A stretch of 64,000 nt of DNA from Arthrobacter nitrophenolicus (lineage in GTDB: Bacteria > Actinomycetota > Actinomycetes > Actinomycetales > Micrococcaceae), in contig NZ_AOFD01000012.1 in the NCBI RefSeq assembly GCF_000332815.1, forward strand, positions 1-64,000, written 5' to 3'. This document shows positions 45,784 to 55,754 of this stretch, one piece after another (position 1 is the stretch's first letter; each line of letters begins with the position of its first letter). Below the pieces are notes generated by a model. The model did not search any database, was not told the DNA's origin, and saw only the letters and a program-made list of their open reading frames with translations. Both the position numbers and the translations under genes were made by a program.

Positions 45784-47040
45784 GGAGCCGCCGACGCAGC
45801 GGCCTGCAGCCTGTCCGGCTGCACCATGCCGGCGAAGATGCGGCCATCATCGGTGATGAGGACGTTCAGGAGCGTGGTGGACAGCAGCCGCCCGCCGGGG
45901 ACAGCGACGGCGGCCTGGGACAGGAGCGGATCCCGCAGCAGCGAGTCAGCGAGGGTTCCGCCCGCGGCAGCGGCCGGGATCCCCACCACCGTCTCCCAGC
46001 CCGTTCCGGTCACGGAGGGGCGGGCCGGATGCTGCCTGAGGGCTGCCAGGTCTTCCGGGTGATGATCATGCCGGGCGCACGGAAGTTGAGGGACCACCGG
46101 TCCGGGTCACGGAACTGCAGTTCCTTCACGGGGCTGCCGGGCGGCGGGGCGAAGGTGAAGAGGGAGTCGTCCGGCGCGTCCAGGGAAAGGCTGGTGAAGC
46201 CGGCACGGAACGACGGCGAGGAGGCACCGCGGGCGGTCACCTGGACGGACAGGGGCATCCCGGTTTCCCCGTCCACGGCAATGGCCACCTTGCCCACGAC
46301 CGTGGCATCGGTGCGGGGCTCAAGCACCAGGTTGTAGGCGGTGCGCCCTGCAACGTCCACATCCTCACCCACTGACACGGCGGTGCTTGGCTCCACCTTG
46401 GCCAGGAGGAGTCCGGCGATGTCCGCGGGCGTGTGCGTGTGCATGCCGCCCGGATTGTCCGGTTCGGCCGGAGGCACGTTCGGGTCCTGCGGCCCGGCGG
46501 TCGGCGGCACGTACAGCGGCAGGTCGCTGGCAAAGGACGGAAGGGTCAGATGGGCCGTGGAGTTGTCCTTGGAGGAATAGAACCAGACGTCATTGCCCCG
46601 GCGGACAATGTCACGTTCGGCCAGCCGGTCCACCACCTGTACCCGGGCTTTGGCCTTGCCGTCCATGTACACCCGTGCGGTGTGCCCGCCGGAGAGCAGC
46701 TCGAACAGGGAGCTGCGCCGCCTGCCGAGGCGGGCCCGGACGTAGGCCCGGCAGGGGGAAGTTCAGGCAGTCCCAGATCCGACGATTGCTCAACGGTGCC
46801 GGAGAACGTGGAGACCTTGTGCTGCCCCAGCAGGGCCAGCACTTCCGCCGGCGACTTTTCGGGCAGGGGGTCGCCTGCCCGGGCCGGGATGGATCCCGCG
46901 AGCACCCCTGCCGCGATCACTGCAGGTACTGTCATGGCAGGCAGCCACCGCAGCCAGGCACGCCTGGCGCCCGGCGCGTTCCGCCGTTGGAGCCAACTGC
47001 TGGAGCCGGTGGTGCCGGAGCCCGCTGCTTCTGAGCCCAT
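45780..47040 (-). pseudogene. LolA/RseB-like exported carrier protein, two frameshifts
   Basis: The repaired protein is about 420 aa. An N-terminal signal/anchor (WLPAMTVPAVIAAGVLAG) precedes a LolA-type half-barrel (TFSGTVEQSSDLGLPELP; then ARVYMDGKAKARVQVVDRL, ADIAGLLLAKVEPSTAVSV and a C-terminal TGWETVVGIP). Breaks lie near 46722 and near 46053, each one missing base. In monoderms such DUF2092/LolA-like proteins sit beside ABC transporters and may carry hydrophobic cargo on the outer face. TAACCT lies 6 nt upstream of the ATG, suggesting a leaderless mRNA. Confidence 0.8.
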
Positions 47041-47122
47041 AGCTCAAGGTTACGCCTGCGCAGGCACGTAGACACGGGCCGGAAGCCCCCTCCCGGAAGG
47101 GGTTTGGTACCCCGGGGACTGG

Positions 47123-49877
47123 TCAGGCAGGCGTCACGGTTCCCGCGCCGCCGTCGACCGTAATCCTCTGCCCGGTGGTGATCCTGCCCGTGGCATCGGC
47201 AACTCCCACGACGGCCGGAATGCCGTACTCCCGGGCCACCACCGCGCCGTGCGAGTTGGGGCCGCCCATCTCCATCACCAGTCCGCCCGCCGTGAGGAAC
47301 AGCGGGGTCCAGCCGGGGTCTGTGGACGGGGCCACCAGGATTTCGCCGGGCTCCAGGTGTGCGCCCACGGGATCCAGGATGACCCGGGCAGCCGCTGTCA
47401 CGGATCCTGTGGAGGCGGGGCTCCCGGTCAGTGCACCGTCAGACGCTGTTGCGGCCGCCGGTTGCAGCGCCTCGACCTCGGTGCCGTCCGACAGCAACAC
47501 CCGGGGGATGCGCCGCCGCCCGACTTCCCACTCGTACGCTGCCCGCCGCTCCGCCACCAGCTCGCGCAGGTCCGGGACCGCGCCGCCAGGATGATCCGGA
47601 AGGGCCTGGTGCGCTTCGTGGAAGTCGAGGAAGAAAATGTCGTCAGGCTGCTCAAGGATTCCGGCGTCGGCAAGCTCCTTGCCGACGTGCAGCAGCTGCC
47701 TGCGGACCTCCGCGAGGCCCACGACCAGCTGGTACTTCGGCAGCTCCCGCAGCCCGGCAAAGAGCCGTGCCCTCCGCAGGGCAGCCCGGACCACGACGGC
47801 GTGCAGGGGGCTTCGTGCCCCTGCACGGGCGACCAGCCTTGCCACCTGCGCGTCGGCGTCCTCTGCCGCCTTGCTGAACTGCACGTCGGGCGCCAGGTCC
47901 GGGACCTCCAGCCGAAGATAGTTGGCCAGGACACCGATGATGTGGGAGGGGTCGTCGGACCAGCGCGGCATCCCGACGTCGATCTCCGCCACCGCACGGT
48001 GGCCGTACCGGTCGAGGAACCGGGTCAGGCCGGCCTCAAGCCTGGCGGGGACGCGCCCGGCCTGGAACTCCCTGGCCAGGCGGGACGGGTCCTGCGTTGT
48101 GAGGGCGGTGTACGACTCGGCGTCGTCCCGGATGGCAACGGCGAGCCGCCACAGCTCCAGGTCCATCTCGGTGGTCACGTTGTTGGGCAGGCCGCGAAGT
48201 ACCGGCTCGAGTTCGTCCCACCGGGCCCCACCCAGCACCTTCCCTGCCACGGCGAGCATGGCGAACCCCAAGGCGGGCAGCGGCAGGATGGCGGGCACGA
48301 TGGTGAACAGGCGGGTCCGCAGGAGCATCTCGGCGTGCTCAAGGCGCGCGGCGGGTCCTGCAGCGGGCGGCGCTTCCAGGGCAGCCTCGAAGTCGCGGGT
48401 GAAGCGGTCCAGGCGGCGGAGTGCAGCAGCCGGCCTGAACATCCCCCGAAGGAGCGACTCCGGGGCTTGCCCGGACGGCGGCGGGGACAACATGGCGGAG
48501 CAGCGCCAGCGGCGTCCTGCGCGTCACGGAGAACGCGGGCTCGTCGAAGAGCTGCCTGAGCAGGGTCGCCGAGCGGGCCTCCATGATGTCGAACACGCGG
48601 GGAAGGATCCACCGGCCCACGGTGCTCCGCAGCGGAGTGGTGAGGTCGAAGTACAGCCGCTGGCCGGCCTCCGCGTAGGGGGACGGCCCCCTGCGGGGAT
48701 CGGGAACGTGGAACCGTGCCGCCTGCGCCACCGAGGAGGCTATGAGCCGGAATACCGCCCGGCCCATGGGTGTGATTGGCCGGGTCAGGCCCTGCGCGAG
48801 GCTGAAGCAGAGGTAGACCCTGGTGCCGGTGCCGCCCTGCGCGCCGGTCCGTTGCGGGACCGGATAGAGGGTGGTGATGGGCCTGGACTGGGTCAGCCAC
48901 AGGGTTCCGGAGCCGTCGATGGCCCATTCGATGTCCTGCGGCGCCCCGAAGTATTGCTCTGCCTGGCGGCCCAGCCGTGCCAAGGCGGTGGCCTGGGCGT
49001 CATCGAGGCACTCGCCCGCTGCGGCGTCCGGCGCCTCAATGGTCCGGGTCCCGCCTCCCGGGACTGCCCGGACCGCCACCTTCTTGTCCCCCGGTTTCCG
49101 TTCCAGGACCCTGCCCGTCAGGGCATCAACCACATAATGGTCCGGGTTGACTGCCCCGGACACCACTGCCTCGCCCAGGCCGGGGCTGGCATCTATGACG
49201 GCGTGGCCCCTGCGGCCGGTGAGCGGGTTGGCGGTGAACATGACCCCGGCGGTCTCGGCCTCCACCATCCGCTGGACCACCACGGCCAGGGCGACGCCGG
49301 CAGGATCGATGCCCAGGCCCGCGCGGTAGGTGGTGGCGCGGTCCGTCCAGAGCGACGCCCAGCACTTACGCACCGCTTCCAGCGCGGGGGCCACACCCAC
49401 CACGTTGAGGTACGTGTCCTGCTGCCCGGCGAAGCTTGCGAACGGCAGGTCTTCCGCGGTGGCCGATGACCGCACCGCCACCGGCACGTCGTGACCCAGT
49501 CCGCGGTAGGCCTGTTCGACGGCCGCGGCGACGTCAGCGGGGATCGGCGCAGCAAGGATGGCACTGCGGGCAGCCGCCGCAAGGCCGGCCAGCGCCGAAG
49601 GATCCACGGGCCCCGCGCCGGGTTCCGGCTTCAGGGCGGCCTGGACGTAGGCGAGGCCGGGAAGCAGGGAAGCAGGCGCGCCGGTGGCCCGGCGGTACGC
49701 CTCAGTGGTGAGGCAGAAGCCGTCCGGCACGGGCAGGCCCGCGGACATCAGTTCGCCCAGGTTGGCTGCCTTGCCTCCGGCCAGGTCCAGCATGGCGGTG
49801 TCCAGGGAGGACAGGTCCCGGACCAGTCCGGGAGTGTCCACCGCGGGGCTTCCGCCGGGCTCGGCGTGCGGCTGCAT
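47123..49877 (-). pseudogene. PEP synthase-like PEP/pyruvate-binding enzyme, frameshifted
   Basis: The repaired protein is about 917 aa. The N-terminal ATP-grasp part has GGKAANLGELMSAGLPVPDG, AVRSSATAEDLPFASFAGQ and VMFTANPLTG. The mobile phospho-His domain is at the C terminus (GGPNSHGAVVAREYGIPAVV). The frame changes near 48464 in a C-run; removing one C gives ASPESLLRGMF. The layout (ATP-binding, long middle, His domain) also fits rifampicin phosphotransferase or related drug-modifying dikinases, since the canonical PEP synthase C-terminal barrel is missing. The substrate is unresolved. Confidence 0.82.
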
Positions 49878-49909
49878 GTCCTGGCGTCCCTCGTGGCGGG
49901 GCTACGGGA

Positions 49910-50950
49910 TCAGGCAGCGTCACCGAGGATGGGCCCGAACCTGGCCCGGTCCGCCAGCCGGGGGTCTTCCCGGTCCGGGACCACCATGACGGGACCCTTG
50001 GCGTGGTGCAGCACGCCGTCGGACGTGGAACCCAGCAGCATTCCAGTGAAGCCGCCCCGGCCGCGGGTTCCCACCACCACCAGCTCCACGTGGCGGCTTT
50101 CCTCCACCAGCACGTCCACGGGTGATCCGTCCCGCAACTGCGATTCGGCGGGAAGGGCCGGGTAATGGCTCCGCAGCCAGGCCATGCCGGCGTCCAGGGT
50201 CACCTGGATGTCGGCGAAAAGGGCCTTGCGGTCCATCGGTGCCGGAACCCAGGCCAGCGAGCCGCTGTATTGGGGGACGGCGCACACCACACGCAGCGTG
50301 GCGCCCAGCCGTTCAGCCTGGTCTGCTGCTTCCAGCACGGCTACCCGGGCCTGTTCCGATCCGTCCACGCCCACCACCACCACATTTTCTACGCGCTGGT
50401 GCCCGGCCTTCGCCTGTTCTGCCTTGATGCGCCGGTCCTCGGTGGTTTCGCCGAGCCGGTCGGAGCAGATGAGCGGCACGGTCACCGTGGGGCATTTGGC
50501 GTGGGCGGGCAGGGCGCTGCTGACCGAGCCCAGGAGCCGGCCCACGAAGCCGCCGCGGCCGCGGGTGCCGAATACCAGGAGTTCGGCGGTTTCGGACATG
50601 TCCAGCAGCACTCCCGAGGCGTCACCGTTCTCCACGGACGAGGTCACCTCGATGTCGTACTGGGAGACCTTCTGCAGGGCCTGCCGGACCACGGCCTCGG
50701 CGCCCTCACGGATGACGGAGTCGTCCACTGTGGCGTAGCCGCCGTCAAGGCCGGAGGCAGCGAAGATGGGCACGGAGTATGCGGTCACGATGTGCAGGGG
50801 ACGACGGCGGCGCTGGGCTTCACGGGCCGCCCACACCAGGGCGCACTGGCCATGGTCCGAGCCGTCCACGCCAACCACGATCCCCTCAGGCGCGGCGGAA
50901 GTGCCGCCGCCGTCCCGGGCCGGGTCCGGATGCAACTCGTGTGCGCCCAT
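49910..50950 (-). CDS. tandem universal stress protein
   Basis: This 346-residue cytoplasmic protein has two Usp domains (about 28-175 and 190-335). Each begins with a VVGVDGS strand and ends with an ATP-binding G-x2-G-x9-G-S/T motif (GTRGRGGFVGRLLGS and GTRGRGGFTGMLLGS). The frame is open far upstream, but ATG 50950 has AAGGAGG at good spacing. Two-domain Usp proteins of this type are common in actinobacteria under dormancy and stress control. Confidence 0.93.
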   Translation of the reverse strand: MGAHELHPDPARDGGGTSAAPEGIVVGVDGSDHGQCALVWAAREAQRRRRPLHIVTAYSVPIFAASGLDGGYATVDDSVIREGAEAVVRQALQKVSQYDIEVTSSVENGDASGVLLDMSETAELLVFGTRGRGGFVGRLLGSVSSALPAHAKCPTVTVPLICSDRLGETTEDRRIKAEQAKAGHQRVENVVVVGVDGSEQARVAVLEAADQAERLGATLRVVCAVPQYSGSLAWVPAPMDRKALFADIQVTLDAGMAWLRSHYPALPAESQLRDGSPVDVLVEESRHVELVVVGTRGRGGFTGMLLGSTSDGVLHHAKGPVMVVPDREDPRLADRARFGPILGDAA

Positions 50951-51368
50951 GGGGCCGCCTCCTTGCGCTACTGCCGCTGATGTTGCGGCTATTCTGCCAG
51001 AAGCGGGGAGCGTTTTCCGCACCCGGCGGGCCGTCGCGGGCGCCGGCGGAACAACCCGCCTCCGCTTCTCACTATTCTCCGTCCGGGATGCCTTAGCAAG
51101 CCTGATCAGCGCGGAAATCCACATGTTATCCACAGCCTTTCCACACCCCTCCGGAAAGCGCGTTCACCCGCAGAAGAATGTTTGCGTTTTGGGCTATCCC
51201 TGGCCGGAAATGTTCTGTAGTCTTCAGGACATTGTTGGTCCGGGAAGCCCGCAGGCACTGCCTGCCAGGGCTGCCCTCCAATGTGCTGCGGCCGGACTTT
51301 GGGGGGCACGGAACGCGCGCCGGCGAGGATGCCGGCACCAGCCGAAACTTCGAAGGAGGGAAACTGTA
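50951..51368. other. intergenic region with single DnaA-box-like site
   Basis: About 420 bp between the divergent stress-protein and Rossmann-protein genes hold no gene I can support. The left part probably carries the stress-protein promoter. TTATCCACA at 51126-51134 is a perfect match to the DnaA box, but it is alone. GAAGGAGGG near the right end is the ribosome binding site of the next gene. Confidence 0.6.
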
Positions 51369-51989
51369 GTGTCAAGCATGCCTGGGAGTGCCGGGACCGA
51401 ACAGACCACCACCGTGATCATTGGCACGGGGCTTTCCGGCCTTGCCGTAGCGGCCGAGCTGCGCCGGCGCGGGGTGGACTCCATCGTGGTGGACGGCCTC
51501 GACGTCCTGGGCGCCGCCCAGCCCGCAACGGCGTCGCTGCAGCGCTGCGACGCCGCGGACCCCGCCACCTTGCGCGAGCGGAACGAGATCCTGCGGCACC
51601 TGCGCAACTACGCCGCCAGCCACCAGGTGGACGTGCGGAACACCACCCGCGCGGTACAGCTGACCAAGGTGGATGCCGCACCCGCCCCGCAGTGGGAAGT
51701 CCACACGGCCACGGGTGTCCTCCTGGCAGACCACATTGTCCTGACCCGCTGCGCACAGAGCCAGCTCCGGCGGATGATCAACGAGTTCGGCATCGCCGTA
51801 GGGCGGAACCTGGCTGCGGCCATGCGGGCCATCGGCATCTACCTGGTGGGCGTCGGTGAGCTGATTACGCCCTCCCCAAAGGAAGTCCTGCGCCAGGCCA
51901 AGACCGTGGGGCTGGCCATTTCGGCCAAAGTCCACCCGGCTCCCCTGGCCCCGCCGTCAACCGGCAGCCTCGCGATGCTGCCCTGCTAG
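51369..51989 (+). CDS. short Rossmann-fold FAD/NAD(P)-binding protein
   Basis: This 206-residue protein begins with a dinucleotide-binding fold (TVIIGTGLSGLAVAAELRRRG, then VDSIVVDG). The next 100 residues resemble the equivalent part of flavin monooxygenases (RNEILRHLRNYAASHQVDV). It is less than half the usual length, and the second dinucleotide domain and catalytic parts are missing. No downstream frame restores them, so it is either a truncated relic or a minimal single-domain protein. The start is GTG 51369 after GGAGGG. Confidence 0.7.
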   Translation: MSSMPGSAGTEQTTTVIIGTGLSGLAVAAELRRRGVDSIVVDGLDVLGAAQPATASLQRCDAADPATLRERNEILRHLRNYAASHQVDVRNTTRAVQLTKVDAAPAPQWEVHTATGVLLADHIVLTRCAQSQLRRMINEFGIAVGRNLAAAMRAIGIYLVGVGELITPSPKEVLRQAKTVGLAISAKVHPAPLAPPSTGSLAMLPC

Positions 51990-52034
51990 CGTGTGCGCCG
52001 GCGCTGCCGCCCGAAGCCTCCCGTTGGGGACGGG

Positions 52035-52649
52035 CTATCCCGCGTCCGGCTCTTCGCCGGCGGACAGCCGGCGCTTTGCGATGACAGCCAGCGCTACCAG
52101 CAGGCCCACCGCCACCGCAGCGAAGATCACGATGCTCCACTGGAAGGGCTCGCCGGAGTCCGCGGGCCCGGACGGCTCAGCCGTGGCTCCCGGCTCCGCG
52201 GTGCCCATTCCCGGAACGTTGGCGGCCGCCGTCGGGCCCGTGGCCGGAGCCGTTCCCGCTGCGGCAGCGGCGGCGGCGGTGAAGCCGAAGGTGCCCTCGA
52301 TGGGGTGTGAATCCGAACTGACCACGCGCCACGACACGGTGTACGCGCCTGCGGGTGCTCCCGGCCGGAGCTTTTGGGATGCCACGTTGTCAACGATCTG
52401 GACCTGCCCGTCGGCCCACTCCGTGCCCGAAGCGTCCTTCACGGAGACGGACGCGCCAATTCCCAGGGGCTTGTTGCTGAACGTCACCGACACCTGTTCC
52501 GGCGGGACGGGGACAGACGCGCCCTGCGCCGGGCTGCTGGATTCGGCGGCGTCGTGGGCGGCGGCCGGACCGGCCAGGCCCAGCATTGCGGCAGCAAGGA
52601 CGAGGAATCCGAGCAGGAAGTTCAGCGGACGGCGGCGGATGGGGCGCAT
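52035..52649 (-). CDS. CopC-like copper resistance protein
   Basis: This 204-residue protein has a Sec signal whose cleavage (AGPAAA, then HDAAESSSPAQGASV) leaves an N-terminal His, the first copper ligand of CopC/YcnJ proteins. The beta-barrel domain follows (VSVTFSNKPLGIGASVSV; SWRVVSSDSHPIEGTFGF, with the second His). A Pro/Ala linker and a C-terminal membrane helix (IVIFAAVAVGLLVALAVIA) anchor it outside. It should bind copper for uptake or detoxification. AAGGAG precedes the ATG. Confidence 0.92.
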   Translation of the reverse strand: MRPIRRRPLNFLLGFLVLAAAMLGLAGPAAAHDAAESSSPAQGASVPVPPEQVSVTFSNKPLGIGASVSVKDASGTEWADGQVQIVDNVASQKLRPGAPAGAYTVSWRVVSSDSHPIEGTFGFTAAAAAAAGTAPATGPTAAANVPGMGTAEPGATAEPSGPADSGEPFQWSIVIFAAVAVGLLVALAVIAKRRLSAGEEPDAG

Positions 52650-52759
52650 GCGGTACTGCTCCTTGTGTTGGCTTCCTTACAGACTAGGCGAATTTGCCGG
52701 GGCTTCCGCCGCCGCCGCCATAGGATGCAGGTATCCCCACATACTCCCCCGGAGGACTA

Positions 52760-54202
52760 ATGCTTAAGCAAGGCTCTGCCCTGGACCGGTATTTCAAGAT
52801 CACCGAGCGCGGCTCCAACCTCTCCCGCGAAATCCGCGGCGGCTTCGCCACCTTCTTCGCCATGAGCTACATCGTGGTGCTGAACCCGCTGATCCTCTCA
52901 GGCCCCGATTCCACCGGCACCACGCTCGGGTTCACCGCGGTTGCAGCGGTGACGGCGTTCGTTGCTGGCATCCTGACCATCCTGATGGGCGCCTGGGCAA
53001 AGCATCCCTTCGCGCTTGCCACCGGCCTGGGCGTCAACGCCTTCGTTGCCGTCACCGTGGCCACCAACCCCGGGCTGACGTGGCCGGACATGATGGGACT
53101 GGTGGTCCTGTCCGGCGTGACCATGCTGATCCTGGTCCTCACGGGATTCCGGACCGCCGTCTTCAAGGCCGTGCCGGACGGACTCAAGACCGCGATCGTG
53201 GTGGGGATCGGGCTGTTCATCGCCCTGATCGGGCTCGTGAATGCAGGCTTTGTCCGGCGCATCCCGGACGTGGCCGGCACCACGGTCCCGGTGGGCCTCG
53301 GCTTTGACGGCAAGCTCCTGGGCTGGCCGACGGCGGTGTTCGTCTTCGGCCTGGTCCTCACCATCGCGCTGGTGGTCCGCAAGGTCAAAGGCGCCATCCT
53401 GATCGGCATCATCACTTCCACGGTCATCTCCGTCATCCTGGAACTGACGCTGCGCATCGGCCCCAGCGTGGTCCCGGGCAAGGAGTACAACCCGCAGGGC
53501 TGGTCGCTGGTGGCCCCCACGTTTTCGGAGTGGGCCGCACCGGACCTTTCCCTGATCGGCAAGGCAAACCCATTCGGCGCATTCGACCGCCTCGGATTCG
53601 TGGCGGCCACGCTACTGGCGTTCGTCATCCTGCTCAGCATCTTCTTCGATGCGATGGGCACCATGGTGGGACTGGCCAATGAAGCAGGCACGGTGGACGA
53701 GCACGGCAACATTCCGAACGTGGACCGCGTGCTCCAGGTGGACGCGCTGGGTGCCATTGTTGGCGGCGGCGCGTCCGTGTCCTCCAACCAGATCTACGTC
53801 GAGGCGGGCGCCGGCATCGGCGAGGGCGCCCGGACCGGTATCGCCTCGATCGTCACGGGCCTGCTGTTCCTCGTTGCCATGTTCTTCACCCCGCTCATCA
53901 ACCTGGTCCCGTTCGAGGCCGTGGCACCGGCGCTGGTGGTGGTGGGCTTCATGATGGTGTCCCAGGTGGGCAAGATCGACTGGCAGGACTGGGGCATCGC
54001 CATCCCCGCTTTCCTGACCTTCACCCTGATGCCCTTCACCTACTCCATCGCCAACGGCCTGGGTGCCGGCTTCATCGCCTACGTGCTCATCCGCACCGTC
54101 CAGGGCCGGGTCAAGGACATCCACCCGCTGATGTGGGCCGTGGCCGGCGCGTTCCTGCTGTTCTTCGCCGTCGGCCCCATTGAGGCGGCCCTGGGAATGT
54201 AG
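52760..54202 (+). CDS. NCS2 family purine permease
   Basis: This 480-residue inner-membrane transporter has about 13 helices and the AzgA/PbuG signatures: AMSYIVVLNPLILSG, LATGLGVNAFVAVTV and ILLSIFFDAMGTMVGLANEAG. The last spans the substrate region. It imports adenine, guanine or hypoxanthine with protons. GGAGG lies 4 nt before the ATG. I see no purine riboswitch in the 110 bp upstream. Confidence 0.94.
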   Translation: MLKQGSALDRYFKITERGSNLSREIRGGFATFFAMSYIVVLNPLILSGPDSTGTTLGFTAVAAVTAFVAGILTILMGAWAKHPFALATGLGVNAFVAVTVATNPGLTWPDMMGLVVLSGVTMLILVLTGFRTAVFKAVPDGLKTAIVVGIGLFIALIGLVNAGFVRRIPDVAGTTVPVGLGFDGKLLGWPTAVFVFGLVLTIALVVRKVKGAILIGIITSTVISVILELTLRIGPSVVPGKEYNPQGWSLVAPTFSEWAAPDLSLIGKANPFGAFDRLGFVAATLLAFVILLSIFFDAMGTMVGLANEAGTVDEHGNIPNVDRVLQVDALGAIVGGGASVSSNQIYVEAGAGIGEGARTGIASIVTGLLFLVAMFFTPLINLVPFEAVAPALVVVGFMMVSQVGKIDWQDWGIAIPAFLTFTLMPFTYSIANGLGAGFIAYVLIRTVQGRVKDIHPLMWAVAGAFLLFFAVGPIEAALGM

Positions 54203-54204
54203 CC

Positions 54205-55508
54205 CTACACGGGCGTGTTCGGGGCCAGGCCCTCGTCCCCGGACACCGCCCGGGCTTTCTTTTCCCGCAGCCGGTCCAGCCGGTTCATGAGCGGCGAGGT
54301 GGTGGCGCCGTGGATGACAATGGACATGGCGACAACCAGCCCCACGAAGCCCCAGAGCCACTCCGCCTGGTCCGGGAACTCGCCCTTGCCCAGCGCGTAG
54401 GAGAGGTAATAGAGGGAGCCGATCCCGCGGATGCCGAAGAAGGACAGGGCAATCCTTTCCCGCGGACCGGTCTTCCCGCCCAGCAGTCCCAGCCAACCTG
54501 CCAGCGGGCGGACCAGCAGCAGGAACACCAGCGCCACCAGCACCTCTGCCAGCCCCATTCCGGCCAGCAGGCCCCGGGCGATGGCACCACCGAGCAGGAC
54601 CAGGATGACCACCGTCAGGAGCCGTTCCAGCTGTTCCACGTAGGAGTGCAGCACGCGGTGGTAGCCGTGCGTGTGCTCTGCGGCCCTGATGGTGACGGCG
54701 CAGACGAACACAGCGATGAACCCGTAGCCCTCCACCATCTCGGTCAGCCCGTAGGCCAGGAAGGTCGCGGCCAAGGCGACAAACCCTTCTGAGTGGTTGG
54801 AGAGCCGCAGGCTTTCCTTCCGCGCCGAAAAGAAGAGCCGTGCCAGCAGCTTTCCGGTGAGGAAACCCAGGAGCAGGCCGATGGCAAGCCGCCACAGCAC
54901 GTCCACCCCGAACCACTCCGGGAACCAGCCGGCCGGGTCCGGGCCGGCGATGCTGATGGCGATGGCCAGGTACACGAAGGGGAAGGCCAGGCCGTCGTTG
55001 AGTCCGGCTTCGGAGGTGAGGCCGAACCGGACCTCGTCCTCCTGGTTGGCATCGTCGTCGTTATCCGCGGGTTCACCCACCTGGACCTCCGAGGCAAGGA
55101 CAGGATCCGTGGGTGCAAGGCTCGAGGCCACCAGCAGGGCGGCACCCAGGCCCAGTCCCAGGAATCCCATTCCGAGCACTGTCAGGAGCACGATGCACAG
55201 CGGCATGGCGACTCCCAGCAGCCGCCAGGTGGTGGACCAGCCGCTCCGGCTAACCGGCCGGTCCAGCGCCAGGCCGGCACCCATCAGCGAGACGATCACG
55301 CAGATCTCGGAAAGGTGCAGGGCAAAGTCGCCGTGGGCGAGGGGGTCCGGGTTGGGCAGGGTGGGAATCAGGCAAAGGCTGCCATCCCCGCCCCAAGGAA
55401 GACCATGGGCATCGAAAACGGCATGTTCCGCAGCAGTTTGGGCAACACCGCGGCGATAAACACCGCCAGTCCTGCCGCGGCAAACAGGATATTGGGGGCT
55501 TCAAACAC
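54205..55508 (-). pseudogene. CPA-type cation/proton antiporter, frameshifted
   Basis: The repaired protein is about 434 aa with 11-12 membrane helices. The first stretch (VFEAPNILFAAAGLAVFIAA to LGAGMAAFA) and the remainder (LIPTLPNPDPLAHGD onward) are in different frames joined near 55372; one missing C explains the break. Core ion-binding helices read LLVASSLAPTDPVLA and RFGLTSEAGLNDGLAFPF, the TDP...EAGLND pattern of NhaP/CPA1 antiporters. The start is GTG 55508 after GGAG. It exchanges Na+ or K+ for protons. Confidence 0.88.
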
Positions 55509-55754
55509 GTGCTGTTCTCCGGCCTGTTCGTTGCGCCGGTCCGGCGCAAGCAGCGTGGTGCGGTCCCGGGAGGGATTGCTCCACCATAGCCTCTGCCGGC
55601 TCCCGGTGCAGCCGGGCGTTTTGTCCACATAAAGAGACCTCCAGCCGGGCGAAGTCGCCGTATGTGGACGAAAACTACACGGGGTTCTTGCATTCCAGAC
55701 ACCTCCGCGGCGGCGCTGCTGGTTTTCGCGGCCGGCATGCGGTGAGCTGGAGGC

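Noticed and set aside
51126..51134. The DnaA box as a replication origin.
   Set aside because: Only one box is present and there is no AT-rich unwinding element, dnaA, dnaN or rpmH nearby.
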